A stretch of 64,000 nucleotides of DNA from a bacterium (GCA_030426805.1 JAUHXU010000003.1:601488-665487); one strand, 5' to 3'; counted from the first letter of the stretch, positions 43,648 through 52,813 are shown. A program made the numbers and translations. Notes: a model not told the origin generated them from the letters alone.

Positions 43648-44724
43648 TCACCCGTCGAGCGCGACGACACGTCCGCCGCCCACGTCCCGCACGCGGTCCT
43701 TCAGCTCGAGCGTCGTGATGACCGACGCGACGCGTTCGGCCGACAAGCCCGACTCGCGCACGACATCGTCGACCGGCGTGGGCATCGCACCGACGCACCC
43801 GAGAACGCGCGCCTCGTCGTCGCTCAACGCGACCGGTGTGGCGACCGAGTCGAGACCCGGCGTCGCGCCCACCGCCTCGACGACGTCGTCGAGGTCCTGG
43901 AGCAGCCGCGCCCCTTCCTCGAGCAGCCGATGCGCACCCCGGCTCAACTCGCTCGTGACCGGACCCGGCACCGCGAACACCTCGCGCCCCTGCTCCAGGG
44001 CGAGCCGCGCGGTGATCAGCGACCCACTGCGCGCCGCCGCCTCGACGACGACCACCACCCGCGACAGCCCGCTGATGATCCGGTTGCGCTGGGGAAAGTG
44101 ATACGGCGCCGGGGCGGTCCCGAGCGGGAACTCGGTCATGACCGCGCCGCGCTCGGCGATCGACACCGCGAGGGACTCGTGCCCTCGTGGGTAGCACCGG
44201 TCGATGCCGCAACCGAGCACCGCGACCGTCCGACCGCCCGCGTCGAGTGCGCCTTCGTGCGCCGCCCCGTCGACGCCGAGCGCCATGCCGCTCACGACGG
44301 TGATCCCGGCGTCGGCGAGTCGCTCGCCGATCCGCCGCGCGATGTGCCGCCCGTACGGCGTCGGCCGTCGCGACCCGACGACCGCGACGGCCGGATCGTC
44401 GCCCGAGGTCCACCCGCCCCGCACGTAGAGCACCGCCGGCGCACCGACCGTGTCGTAGAGCGGGCGCGGATACCCGGCATCGGCTCGGGTGACGATCGTC
44501 GCCCCGATCGACGCGGCCGATTCGATCTCGCCCCCGGCCGGTCGCCGACGCGCCTCGTCGACCCACTCCTCGGCCCGCTCGACGGACACCCCCGCCGCCG
44601 CGGCGATCACTTCGGCCGACGCGCCCGCGAACGGCGCCAGCGCGCCGAATCCTTCGACGAGCGCGTCGACGCACCGAGAGCCGAGGCCGGGCAGCAGGTT
44701 CAGTTGGATCAGCAGTTCACGCAC
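43648..44724 (-). CDS. dprA: DNA processing protein DprA/Smf
   Basis: 358 aa. It loads RecA onto incoming single-stranded DNA in natural transformation and binds ssDNA with a Rossmann-like fold. The core has VAVVGSRRPTPYGR (about 111-124), SGMALGVDGAAHEGAL, LGCGIDRCYPRGH, EFPLG and PQRNRIISGLS, all typical of the family. An N-terminal helix-hairpin-helix-like part is at 1-65 and a C-terminal winged-helix-like part at about 295-350. GTG start. The convergent neighbour's stop is 6 bp away. A competence role is inference. Confidence 0.92.
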   Translation of the reverse strand: MRELLIQLNLLPGLGSRCVDALVEGFGALAPFAGASAEVIAAAAGVSVERAEEWVDEARRRPAGGEIESAASIGATIVTRADAGYPRPLYDTVGAPAVLYVRGGWTSGDDPAVAVVGSRRPTPYGRHIARRIGERLADAGITVVSGMALGVDGAAHEGALDAGGRTVAVLGCGIDRCYPRGHESLAVSIAERGAVMTEFPLGTAPAPYHFPQRNRIISGLSRVVVVVEAAARSGSLITARLALEQGREVFAVPGPVTSELSRGAHRLLEEGARLLQDLDDVVEAVGATPGLDSVATPVALSDDEARVLGCVGAMPTPVDDVVRESGLSAERVASVITTLELKDRVRDVGGGRVVALDG

Positions 44725-44827
44725 ACCGCGTTAGTCGGGAGAACCGCCGATCGGTTACGCACAAACTCCCGCAATCTCGGTCTCGGGATCGAGGGCAAGC
44801 GTAGCGATCGAACCCGCGGCCACTCGC

Positions 44828-44932
44828 TGACGCGAATCTGACGCGAAACGGGACAGGATCAGCGCAGCGAAGGGTCGCTGCCGCAGATTTGACGCGAAAG
44901 CGGACAGATTCGCCGCAGCGAGCTTCCGTCGC
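44828..44932. repeat. Imperfect direct repeats TGACGCGAA with hairpin tails
   Basis: TGACGCGAA occurs at 44828, 44839 and 44890. Two larger units (44839-44880 and 44890-44932) share TGACGCGAAAc-GGGACAG-AT, GCAGCGA and a trailing inverted AGCGA...TCGCT hairpin. Unknown repeat in the gap between dprA and the next gene. The rest of that 207-bp gap shows no gene. Confidence 0.6.
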
Positions 44933-46290
44933 TACTCCGCTTCGGCGCGGAGGCGGCGTTCGCGGCGGCGGCGGATGAACTCTTCGTTGTGGCGCTTGAG
45001 GTCGCGGCGGTCGCGGTAGATCAACAGGCCGACGGCGATGATCGCGACGAAGACGCCGACGACGAGCACGATCATGATGTGCTCCCACGGTCCCGGGTCG
45101 ATCTTGCGCAACGTCAGCGACTTCGCGACGACGACCGGGGCCCGGATCGTCTTGCCTTCCTCGGTGATGTAGCGCCACGGCTTGAAGAAGATGCCGGTGA
45201 CGTCGACGTAGTCCTCGTAGGGTTTGAACCCCTTCGGTTTCTCCGCGAGGAACACCGGAAGCAGCACGCGCCCGGGCGTGAAGACGTACGCGCGGTAGTG
45301 GTGCGTGATCCCGGCGGGGTTCTCCGGATCTTCGTGCTTGTAGATCGGTCCCAGCCGGCCCCAGATCTTGACGAACTCGCCGCGGTACTTGTCGAGCCGC
45401 GAGTTGACGAGGAGGCGCTCGGCCATGTCCTCGTAGTTCGGCGCGTCGGTCGGGAACGTCGACGCGTCGGCATTCTTCATGTAGCCGAGCAGGTGGTAGA
45501 GCGGCCGAAGGTCGAGCTGGAGTTCAGTGGTGCGCATGCCCCACAACGCGGTGCGCACGAGCTTCTTGTCGAGCGCGGTCACCGGCTCGATGCGGTAGCT
45601 CGACTCGACGCGGCGGCACACGAGCAGCGGGAGGTGATCGACGCGATCCGGCAGGTTCTTCAACTCCATCGGCGTCCCGGGACGCTTGATGTAGGCGAAG
45701 TCCTTCATGAACAACCCGCGCGCGACCGTGATCTCGCCGATCTCGTACGCATCGGGCTCGAACAGCGTCTCGTACCAGAAGCGCTTGCCGTCGAAGTCCT
45801 CGATGACGCCGAAGTAGGCGATCTTGTGCTCGCCGATCGGGCGCTCGAGCAGCCGCTGCGAGTAGTCGACCAACGTGCCGCGGACCCACACGGGCTTGGC
45901 ACGGTGCTTCGCCGGGTCGGCGAGGAGCGCGTCGTGGTCCGCCTTCTCGTAGCCGATCACCTCGCGCATGAACCGCTGCGTGCGGTTGATCAGCTTGCTC
46001 AGCAGGTCGCGGTAGGGCTCCGGCTCGATCGTCGAGCGGGCCAGCGGCGTCGACTCGTCGATCGTCGCGGCGAGCGTGTCCGCGAGCTTGATCGGCTCCT
46101 CGGGGTAGAGCGGGTTCGCGAAGTCGTCTTCCTCGCGAGGCGCTTTCTCCGCCTGCGTGAGCGTGTCGCGCCGCTGGCTCGCGGTGATACTGAAGAGGTA
46201 GAAGATCGCCGCGCCGAGGAAGACCGTCAGGCCGAGCATCCAGACGAGCCGTGTCGTCGGTGCGCCGGCAGGGCGCCGATTGATGTCCAT
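44932..46290 (-). CDS. Conserved two-TM membrane protein of unknown function
   Basis: 452 aa. TM1 lies at about 15-33, after a short basic N-terminus. A large extracytoplasmic domain follows (about 40-405). TM2 lies at about 408-428, then a very basic cytoplasmic tail (RRRRERRLRAEAE end). The external part has beta-strand-rich OB-like patterns with KPVWVRGTLVDYSQRLLE and a second unit (KIWGRLGPIYKHEDPEN, YVDVTGIFFKPWRYITEEGK). These may be repeated OB-fold domains. GAAAGG precedes the ATG. No known family was assigned. Confidence 0.7.
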   Translation of the reverse strand: MDINRRPAGAPTTRLVWMLGLTVFLGAAIFYLFSITASQRRDTLTQAEKAPREEDDFANPLYPEEPIKLADTLAATIDESTPLARSTIEPEPYRDLLSKLINRTQRFMREVIGYEKADHDALLADPAKHRAKPVWVRGTLVDYSQRLLERPIGEHKIAYFGVIEDFDGKRFWYETLFEPDAYEIGEITVARGLFMKDFAYIKRPGTPMELKNLPDRVDHLPLLVCRRVESSYRIEPVTALDKKLVRTALWGMRTTELQLDLRPLYHLLGYMKNADASTFPTDAPNYEDMAERLLVNSRLDKYRGEFVKIWGRLGPIYKHEDPENPAGITHHYRAYVFTPGRVLLPVFLAEKPKGFKPYEDYVDVTGIFFKPWRYITEEGKTIRAPVVVAKSLTLRKIDPGPWEHIMIVLVVGVFVAIIAVGLLIYRDRRDLKRHNEEFIRRRRERRLRAEAE

Positions 46291-46362
46291 GAAGGCCTTT
46301 CTCGTCGTCGATCGGGTGCGGCACCCGCCACGCCCGGTACGCTACATGTTACTGCACGACCG

Positions 46363-47724
46363 ATGACCGGACCAAACGCCGCCTCCCACCCCTTCGCCGA
46401 ACCGGCCGACGCCTGGCGATTCCTCGCCGATGTGACCGACTGGGAGAAGATGCGCAAATTCGGCGCGGGCAAGGCCGAGTGGAGCCTGGAGCCGACGCGT
46501 CGGCTGCTCGCCCACCTCGGCCGGCCCGACCGTGCGATGCACGTCGTGCACGTCGCGGGGACGAAGGGCAAGGGGTCGACGTCGCGCTGGATCGCGACGG
46601 CCCTGTCCGAATCCGGTGCCAGCACCGGCCTCTACACGTCCCCGCATGTGGACGATGCTCTCGAACGAATCTCGATCGACGGAAGTTCACTCGGATCCGA
46701 CGCGTTCGTCGCGGGAATGAACCGCCTGCACCCCGCGCTCGACGGAGCCGACGGCGCCGCCCCGACGTTCTTCGAGATCTTCACCGCGCTGGCGCTCGGC
46801 GCGTTCGCCGACCGCGCCGTGGACGTCGCGGTGCTCGAGACGGGACTCGGCGGGCGCTTCGATGCGACCAACGCGATCGACCGCGCCGCGGTGTCCGTCA
46901 TCACGAGCATCTCGCGCGACCACACGCACCTGCTCGGTGACACCGTGCGCGCGATCGCGGCGGAGAAGGCGGGCATCGTCCGCGCGGGCGTCCCGCTCGT
47001 CTGCGGCGTGCGCCCCGGCGAGGCCGCGCTCGGCCCGATCGTGCACGCGGCGCGCGGGAGTGACGCGCCGCTCGCGGTGCGCGGCTGGTCGTTCGACGTC
47101 GTGCGGTACGAACCGACCGACACCGGCGGTCGCCTCGATGCGTGGGTCGGCGAGCGACGGTGGGACGACGTCGAACTCGGCGTGTTCGGTGCCGTACAAG
47201 CGGCCAATGCGGTCGTAGCCCTGCAGACCCTCTCGATCCTCGAACACACGCACGGCATCGTCGTGGACGACGCGTGCCTTCGCCGCGCGTGGCGGACGAT
47301 GCGCCTGCCGGGGCGCATGGAGCGCACGTGCGCGCCGGGCCACCCCGCACCGATCGTCATCGACGGTGCACACAACGCGGCGTCCGCGATCGCCCTCGCC
47401 TGCACGATTCGCACGCACTTCCCCGGGCGACCGGTGCGGCTCGTGTTCGGCCTCGCCGGCGACAAGCTCGTCGCCGACACCGCGGCGCCGCTGTTCGCAC
47501 TCGCCGCGTCCGTCCACGCGACGCGCACACAGAATCCGCGGAGTCTCGACCCCGCCCGCCTCGCACCGCTCGCGGCCCGTGCCGACACGCCCCTCTCGAC
47601 GCACGACGACGCCGCCGGCGCCCTCGCGGCCGCGCTCGATGCCGCCGCCCCGAACGACGTCGTCGTCGCCGCGGGGTCGCTCTACCTGGCCGGAGAACTG
47701 CGTGCGCATCTCGGATTGAGCTGA
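46363..47724 (+). CDS. folC: Folylpolyglutamate/dihydrofolate synthase
   Basis: 453 aa. It adds glutamates to folate in the cytoplasm. The ATP loop VHVAGTKGKGSTSRW is at about 62-76. YTSPHVDDALERI, a FEIFTALAL helix and VLETGLGGRFDATNAID (Mg and substrate binding) follow. The DGAHNAASA box lies near 339. ATG 46363 has no obvious ribosome site. The open frame continues far upstream, but the family's N-terminus fits here. The C-terminal domain ends with the usual GSLYLAGELR. Confidence 0.92.
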   Translation: MTGPNAASHPFAEPADAWRFLADVTDWEKMRKFGAGKAEWSLEPTRRLLAHLGRPDRAMHVVHVAGTKGKGSTSRWIATALSESGASTGLYTSPHVDDALERISIDGSSLGSDAFVAGMNRLHPALDGADGAAPTFFEIFTALALGAFADRAVDVAVLETGLGGRFDATNAIDRAAVSVITSISRDHTHLLGDTVRAIAAEKAGIVRAGVPLVCGVRPGEAALGPIVHAARGSDAPLAVRGWSFDVVRYEPTDTGGRLDAWVGERRWDDVELGVFGAVQAANAVVALQTLSILEHTHGIVVDDACLRRAWRTMRLPGRMERTCAPGHPAPIVIDGAHNAASAIALACTIRTHFPGRPVRLVFGLAGDKLVADTAAPLFALAASVHATRTQNPRSLDPARLAPLAARADTPLSTHDDAAGALAAALDAAAPNDVVVAAGSLYLAGELRAHLGLS

Positions 47725-47784
47725 GCGCTTTCTCCGTCAAGGCGCCTCGGCCGGATCCCGATACCTGACCGGGAGAGAGTGCGC

Positions 47785-48288
47785 ATGGAAACGCAGGTCG
47801 TCTACAAGGACCTGTTCCTGACGGAACGGTACTTCATCAAGGGCACGGTCTACCCGATCAACGGCCGGCTGTCGAACTACCTCGACCGGCTCACGCGTCG
47901 CTTCATCCGGATCCAGGACGCGCTGATCATCGACCTCGAGGACGGCACGCACACGTCGGTGCCCTCGATGCAACTCAACGCCGACGAGATCCTGTTCGCA
48001 CACGAACTCGTCGAGTCCGGCGGCGACGTATTCCGCAAGCACGAGCGCCCCGAGTTCGACCTCGACCACATCAAGGTCGTCCTCAACGGCGCGCAGAGCG
48101 TCACGCTGCTCGGCAAGGTGCGGCCCGAGTCGGTCGACTCGAGCGCATTCAGCCAGCGGTTCTCGGTCCTGCTCGACCCGCAGATGGAGAACCTCCCCGA
48201 GGCGCTGCGCTGCGAAGTCGACCTGCTCGGCAGCCTGAACTACCTGATCATCAACAAGCAGCGGATCGGCTACCTCTTCCGGGACTGA
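47785..48288 (+). CDS. Conserved small protein of unknown function
   Basis: 167 aa, soluble and beta-rich with no signal peptide. ATG is preceded by GGAGAGAG with 5 nt spacing. An N-terminal strand-turn region (LFLTERYFIKGTVYPINGRLSNYLDRL) and a middle part (FIRIQDALIIDLEDGTHTSVPSMQLNADEILFAHEL) are visible. I do not recognise the family, though it looks like a conserved, compact domain. It lies between folC and radA. Confidence 0.6.
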   Translation: METQVVYKDLFLTERYFIKGTVYPINGRLSNYLDRLTRRFIRIQDALIIDLEDGTHTSVPSMQLNADEILFAHELVESGGDVFRKHERPEFDLDHIKVVLNGAQSVTLLGKVRPESVDSSAFSQRFSVLLDPQMENLPEALRCEVDLLGSLNYLIINKQRIGYLFRD

Positions 48289-48311
48289 TCGCCGTGTAAC
48301 CCGCGTCCGAC

Positions 48312-48317
48312 TATCAT
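48312..48317 (+). promoter_or_regulatory. -10-like TATCAT, predicted leaderless start of radA
   Basis: TATCAT ends 6 nt before ATG 48324. No ribosome site lies between. This is the third such case in the window. Confidence 0.45.
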
Positions 48318-48323
48318 GGTGCC

Positions 48324-49652
48324 ATGAAGTCGATCGCCGAGTTCCGCTGCACCGCGTGTGACCACCGGGCCCTGAAGTGGCAGGGTCGATGCGACCGGTG
48401 CGGCGAGTGGGGCACGGTCGCCGAGATCGGCGACGACGCGACGCTCGCCGCGGTCGCGCGCCCGATCACCGAGATCGACATCGAGTCGGCCCCGCGAACG
48501 ACCACCGGGTTCGACGAAGTCGACCGCGTCGTGGGCGGGGGCCTCGTCGCCGGGAGCACGCTCCTCGTCGGCGGCGATCCGGGGATCGGCAAGTCCACGC
48601 TGATGACGATGCTCGCCTACCGCCTCGCGGCGCGCGGCGAACCCGTGCTCTACGTCACCGGCGAAGAGTCGGCGGCGCAGGTGCGCCTTCGCGCGATGCG
48701 CGTCGGCGCGCTCGACGAACGGTTGCACCTGCTCGCGACCGACGACCTCGGTGCGATTCTCGGTGCGATCGAAGCGACCGCACCGGCCGTCTGCATCGTC
48801 GACTCGGTGCAAACCGTGCACTGCAGCGACGTCGCGGGGGTCGCCGGCACCGTCACGCAGGTGCGCGCGGCGACCGCGGCGTTGACGAGCGCGACGAAGC
48901 ACCGCGGGACGACGCTCTTTCTGATCGGCCACGTGACGAAGGACGGCTCGCTCGCGGGGCCGCGGACGCTCGAGCACGCAGTCGACGTCGTGCTCAACTT
49001 CGACGGCGACCGCTACCAGTCGTTCCGTATGCTGCGCGCGCTGAAGAACCGCTTCGGCGCCGCCGGCGAGGTCGCGGTGCTGGAGATGGCCGAGGACGGT
49101 CTCGTCGAGGTGCCGAATCCGTCGCATCGATTCCTCCGCGGCCGTCAGCGTGACGCGGCCGGGTCGGTGATCGCGCCGGCGATCGTCGGGTCGCGGCCGT
49201 TTCTGATCGAACTGCAGGCGCTCGTCGCGCCCGCGCCGCACGGTGCGCCACGGCGCGCGTTGACCGGCGTCGATCCGAAGCGCACGCAGCTCGTGCTCGC
49301 GATCCTCGAGCGCACGGCCGGGCACGCGCTCGCGTCGCAGGACGTCTACGTCAACGCGGTGGGCGGTCTGCACGTCGACGAACCGGCCGCCGACCTGCCG
49401 CTGGCCCTCGCAGTCGCGAGCGCCGCATCCGGCCGCGCGGTCGCGCCGGACCTCGTCGCGCTCGGCGAACTCGGGCTGATGGGCGAGGTTCGCGACGTCG
49501 CCCGCCTCGACGTTCGCCTCGCCGAAGCGGCGCGATTCGGCTGCCGGCGCGCCCTCGTACCGCCGGACAGCGCGAAACGAGGTCCGGTCGGCGTCGAGCT
49601 CGCGGCGGTATCGAGCCTGGCCGAAGCATTGGATCTCGCCGGTGTGGCGTGA
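48324..49652 (+). CDS. radA: DNA repair protein RadA
   Basis: 442 aa, the normal length. N-terminal C4 zinc finger CTACDHRALKWQGRCDRCGEW (about 9-29). RecA-type Walker A GGDPGIGKST (about 83-92). The RadA-specific LKNRFG motif comes later. The C-terminal Lon-type P-domain fold starts near residue 300 (ALTGVDPKRTQLVLAILE), ending at about 442. It is a branch-migrating helicase in recombination. ATG is preceded by TATCAT with 6 nt spacing. Confidence 0.94.
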   Translation: MKSIAEFRCTACDHRALKWQGRCDRCGEWGTVAEIGDDATLAAVARPITEIDIESAPRTTTGFDEVDRVVGGGLVAGSTLLVGGDPGIGKSTLMTMLAYRLAARGEPVLYVTGEESAAQVRLRAMRVGALDERLHLLATDDLGAILGAIEATAPAVCIVDSVQTVHCSDVAGVAGTVTQVRAATAALTSATKHRGTTLFLIGHVTKDGSLAGPRTLEHAVDVVLNFDGDRYQSFRMLRALKNRFGAAGEVAVLEMAEDGLVEVPNPSHRFLRGRQRDAAGSVIAPAIVGSRPFLIELQALVAPAPHGAPRRALTGVDPKRTQLVLAILERTAGHALASQDVYVNAVGGLHVDEPAADLPLALAVASAASGRAVAPDLVALGELGLMGEVRDVARLDVRLAEAARFGCRRALVPPDSAKRGPVGVELAAVSSLAEALDLAGVA

Positions 49653-50058
49653 GAAGGTGCTGATCACCGCCGTGCTGTGCGGGATCGGACTCGCGCTCTA
49701 CTGGTCCGTCCGCCTCGAACCGACCGGCCACGACCACGCCGTGCGCGGACCGCTGTTCCTGCCGCCGTGCGCTTTCAAGATTCGCTACGACATGCCGTGC
49801 CCGACGTGCTACATGACCCGCACGTGTGCGCTGATGGCGCGCGGCCGCGTCGCGACCGCATTCGCGATGCAGCCGTTCGCCGCGACGATGTTCGCGGGGA
49901 TGCTGCTCGCGACGCCGATGCTCGTCGTCGCGCTGTTTCGTCGTCGGCCGGTGTGGCCGATCGTCGCGAGTTGGCCGTGGCGCATGATCATCGCGATCAC
50001 GATCCTGCTGTTCGCAGGGTCGTGGGGGTATGCGATCCTGCGCGACGCGCTTCGGTAA
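49642..50058 (+). CDS. DUF2752 membrane protein
   Basis: 138 aa. GTG 49642 overlaps the radA stop by 11 bp; a later GTG 49657 is possible. The motif FKIRYDMPCPTCYMTRTCAL, with CPxC, is characteristic of DUF2752 proteins, which have about three TM helices. TM helices lie at about 8-24, 72-90 and 105-130. Function unknown. Confidence 0.75.
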   Translation: MWREKVLITAVLCGIGLALYWSVRLEPTGHDHAVRGPLFLPPCAFKIRYDMPCPTCYMTRTCALMARGRVATAFAMQPFAATMFAGMLLATPMLVVALFRRRPVWPIVASWPWRMIIAITILLFAGSWGYAILRDALR

Positions 50059-50070
50059 CCGGGAGCCCGA

Positions 50071-50673
50071 ATGGACGGACGCACGATCCTGTTCGCCTCG
50101 ATCGTCGGGGCGCTCACCGGCATCACGTCCACGCTGATGCTGGGAACGGGTGAGCCGACGATGTGCTGCCTCGACGTCGTCTTGCTCGCATCGATGACGC
50201 TGATCGGCTCGACGTTCGCCGTTCGTCTCTTCTCGCGGGTGCCGACGACCGGCGCGACGCTGCTCGCCGGCGCGATCCACGGGGTGTGCATCGGCGGACT
50301 CGCTGCGATCACGACGTGGATCGTGATCAGCCTGATGACGTCGGACGAAACGGTCGAGACCCGCGCGCTCGAGTTCATCGATCGCAACATCGCGATGTTC
50401 GAACAGTTGCCCGAGGAGCAGCGGTCGGCCGAGATCGACGACTACCGCGAGCCGCTCGAGGACCTGCGGGAGGAGATCCCCGGCAACCCGCAATTCGTCC
50501 GCAGCGCGGTCTACGCGATGATGTTCATGTACGCGCTCGTGATCGCGCCGCTGATCGGGCTGATCGGCGGCTGGCTCGGACTCGCGATCTTCGGACGTGG
50601 CATAGAAGCGCGCGCGCAAGCAGACGACCCCGATCGTCAGGAGAACGACTGGTGGTCGGATTACAGCGACTAG
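50071..50673 (+). CDS. Four-TM membrane protein
   Basis: 200 aa, function unknown. TM helices lie at about 6-24, 32-52, 63-88 and 148-170. A cytoplasmic or periplasmic loop at about 90-145 is Glu/Asp-rich (DYREPLEDLREE). The C-terminal tail is acidic (DDPDRQENDWWSDYSD). Its TAG stop lies at the left edge of the palindromic element at 50670, so the insertion (if it was one) may have set the C-terminus. It follows DUF2752 by 12 bp. Confidence 0.7.
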   Translation: MDGRTILFASIVGALTGITSTLMLGTGEPTMCCLDVVLLASMTLIGSTFAVRLFSRVPTTGATLLAGAIHGVCIGGLAAITTWIVISLMTSDETVETRALEFIDRNIAMFEQLPEEQRSAEIDDYREPLEDLREEIPGNPQFVRSAVYAMMFMYALVIAPLIGLIGGWLGLAIFGRGIEARAQADDPDRQENDWWSDYSD

Positions 50674-50836
50674 TGGTGTGTCTCAGAACCTCGCGGCATT
50701 TCTTCACGCGCCTCGCCGCCGCTCACCGCGTTGCGCGCACGCTGGAGGATCGCTGATACGAGGCGCGCGCACGCGCCTTGTGAGCGACGACGAATCACCC
50801 GAACAAATGACGCGAATCTCTGAGACACACCACTAG
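50670..50836. repeat. 167-bp palindromic element, copy 2
   Basis: Perfect 18-bp inverted ends (50670-50687 with 50819-50836, TAGTGGTGTGTCTCAGA side). They are followed by near-matching internal arms (TCGCGgCATTTcTTC / TCGCGtCATTTgTTC, CGCTCAC / CGCTCAC, GGATCGCTGATAC / GTATCAGCGATCC). Almost the whole sequence can fold into one hairpin. The core 50755-50796 is 32/42 identical to that of the element at 21761. The element holds no gene and overlaps the TAG stop of the preceding gene. Confidence 0.8.
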
Positions 50837-50855
50837 ACGCCGACGCGCGTGGCGG

Positions 50856-51797
50856 TCACCCGCTGCGGCCGGGGGTCTCGCCGGACTCGAGCGATTCGAC
50901 GATCCGACGGTAGCTGTCGTAGCGGCGCCGGTCGATCGACCCGTCCTCGACGGCGCCCTTGACCGCGCAATCCGGCTCCGCGCCATGGGCGCAGTCGAGG
51001 AAGCGGCACTGCCCTTCGAGCGCCGCGATCTCGGTGAAGAAGCGGTCGACGTCGGCGGGGCCGATCTGCCACAGCCCCATCGCGCGGATACCCGGCGTGT
51101 CGATCAGGCAGCCGCGGTCGAGTTCGTGCAGCACGACCTGTGTCGTCGTGTGGCGCCCCTTGCCGGTCTTGCTGCTGACGTGGCCGGTCCGGAGCGCGAG
51201 GTCGGGGACGATCGCGTTGAGCAGCGTCGACTTGCCGACGCCCGAGTGGCCGGAGAAGACGGTCACGACGCCGTCGATGCGCGCCCGCAACCGCTCGATG
51301 CCGTCCCCGCGCAATGCCGCGGTGTAGTGCACCTCGATGCCGAGTCGCTCGTAGACCGCCATCGCGTCGCCGACCGCGTCCATGTCGGCGAGGTCGATCT
51401 TGTTCACGATCACGATCGGCTCGAGCGACTCGCGCGCCGCGACCATCAAATAGCGGTCGATCAGCCCGGTGCGCAGCGGCGGCTTCGCAGCGGCGACGAC
51501 GATGCCGAGCAGGTCGATGTTCGCGACGATGACCTGCTCCTTGCGGTCGATCGCCTCCACCGCCGGGCGCGAGAGCTTGTTGCGCCGCGGCTCGACGCGC
51601 TCGACGACGCCGCTGTCGGGGCCGTCGCGCACGATCGCGACGCGGTCGCCGACCGCCACCGGGTGCTTGAGTGCCGTCGCTTCGCGGAAGAGGCGCCCGC
51701 GGATCGTGCACTTCAGCAGTGCGTCACCCGCGCGGACCCAGCACACGCGCGCGTCGACGCGAATCACGTGGCCCGGTTCCGGCGACGCGCCTACCAT
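50856..51797 (-). CDS. rsgA: Ribosome small-subunit GTPase RsgA
   Basis: 313 aa. It is a circularly permuted GTPase aiding late 30S assembly. The order of motifs is G4 NKID (about 131-134), G1 GHSGVGKSTLLN (about 184-195) and G3 DTPG (about 233-236), as required for this family. An OB-fold precedes them, and a C-terminal zinc-binding segment (CRFLDCAHGAEPDC) follows. It stops 20 bp from the palindromic repeat. Confidence 0.93.
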   Translation of the reverse strand: MVGASPEPGHVIRVDARVCWVRAGDALLKCTIRGRLFREATALKHPVAVGDRVAIVRDGPDSGVVERVEPRRNKLSRPAVEAIDRKEQVIVANIDLLGIVVAAAKPPLRTGLIDRYLMVAARESLEPIVIVNKIDLADMDAVGDAMAVYERLGIEVHYTAALRGDGIERLRARIDGVVTVFSGHSGVGKSTLLNAIVPDLALRTGHVSSKTGKGRHTTTQVVLHELDRGCLIDTPGIRAMGLWQIGPADVDRFFTEIAALEGQCRFLDCAHGAEPDCAVKGAVEDGSIDRRRYDSYRRIVESLESGETPGRSG

Positions 51798-51817
51798 CGA
51801 TCAGACGCTGGCATCGA

Positions 51818-52813
51818 TCAGAAGTAAACGGTCGCGCTCAGCCGCGGCAGCAGCGCCTGGCGCAAGTCGTTCATCTCCGCGCCCGGCCGCAGGATGTTCT
51901 CCGCCTCCGACGCGAGGTCGAGGCCGAAGTAACGCTCCGCGCCGACCGACAGCTTCAACGCGAAGCCGCTGCGCGTGCGGTATTCGATGCCGACCTCGAC
52001 GCCGGCGTAGGTGTGGAACCCCCGGTCGATCAGGTCGTACTCGAACGGCGGGCCGCCCGCGAGCTGATCGCGGATCGACACCTCCATGCCGTCGACGAAC
52101 ACGCCGCCGACCTGCCCCTTCACGAACGGAATCACGCCGTAGGAGAGGCCGGCCTGGCTCGTCGAGAACCAGTCGCTGAACGGGATCGCGAGCGGGAAGT
52201 TGAGCCGTCCGCCGACGTAGAACGGGAACGCGTCGAGGCCGGTCGTCTTCGTCGTGACGATCGACGGCGAGGTCGCGACGATCTTCTCGTCCCCGCGCCA
52301 GTTGTCGTACTTCGCACCGGCGAAGATCTCGAACGCCGGCACGACGTCGTGGCCGATCTCGAGACCGGCGCCGACCCCCTCCTCGACGATGCCCTTCCAC
52401 TCGAAGTTCGACGGGAGACCGCTCGTCGCGTCGCTGTCGGCGGTCGTGTTCAGGCTCATGAACGCGGTGACCGACGTGCGACGGCGCTGGTAGTCCTCCC
52501 AGTGCGGCTGGTTCGCGGCGGTCATCTGCTTGCGCATCACGGCGAGTTCCTGCTCTTCCGGCCGACGGTCCCAGCGGACGTCGTCGGTGCGCGTGTCGGT
52601 CGACGCGCGCTTTTCCTGCGGCAGCGATCCGGCCGGCTGCGAGGCGCGCTCGTCGTCGTCCGGGGTCTCGAGGATCGCGACGTCGTCCGCGGTGGCCTCC
52701 GCGAGCAGCGCGGCCCGCACGGGCGTCGAACGCGACGTCGCGCACCCGGCGAGGGTCGCGAGCAGTGCCGCGCCGGCGACGCCTGCCGCCCGGACTCCCA
52801 GTCGTCTCATCAT
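51818..52813 (-). CDS. Lipoprotein/beta-barrel-like outer membrane protein
   Basis: 331 aa. Lipobox LAGC at about residue 21-24 after a signal sequence. Residues of about 30-100 are charged and probably disordered. The remainder (about 105-331) is made of alternating beta strands (VGAGLEIGHDVVPAFEIFAGAKY, FPFYVGGRLNFPLAIPF, YAGVEVGIEYRTRSGFALKLSVGAERYF) and ends in Phe (ATVYF), typical of an outer-membrane barrel. A lipidated N-terminus on such a barrel is unusual. The start is ATG 52813, with a second ATG next to it. Function unknown. Confidence 0.75.
   Translation of the reverse strand: MMRRLGVRAAGVAGAALLATLAGCATSRSTPVRAALLAEATADDVAILETPDDDERASQPAGSLPQEKRASTDTRTDDVRWDRRPEEQELAVMRKQMTAANQPHWEDYQRRRTSVTAFMSLNTTADSDATSGLPSNFEWKGIVEEGVGAGLEIGHDVVPAFEIFAGAKYDNWRGDEKIVATSPSIVTTKTTGLDAFPFYVGGRLNFPLAIPFSDWFSTSQAGLSYGVIPFVKGQVGGVFVDGMEVSIRDQLAGGPPFEYDLIDRGFHTYAGVEVGIEYRTRSGFALKLSVGAERYFGLDLASEAENILRPGAEMNDLRQALLPRLSATVYF

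Noticed and set aside
44989..46362. Plus-strand extension of folC upstream of 46363
   Set aside because: It is antisense to the two-TM membrane protein gene and unlike FolC; the family's N-terminus fits ATG 46363.
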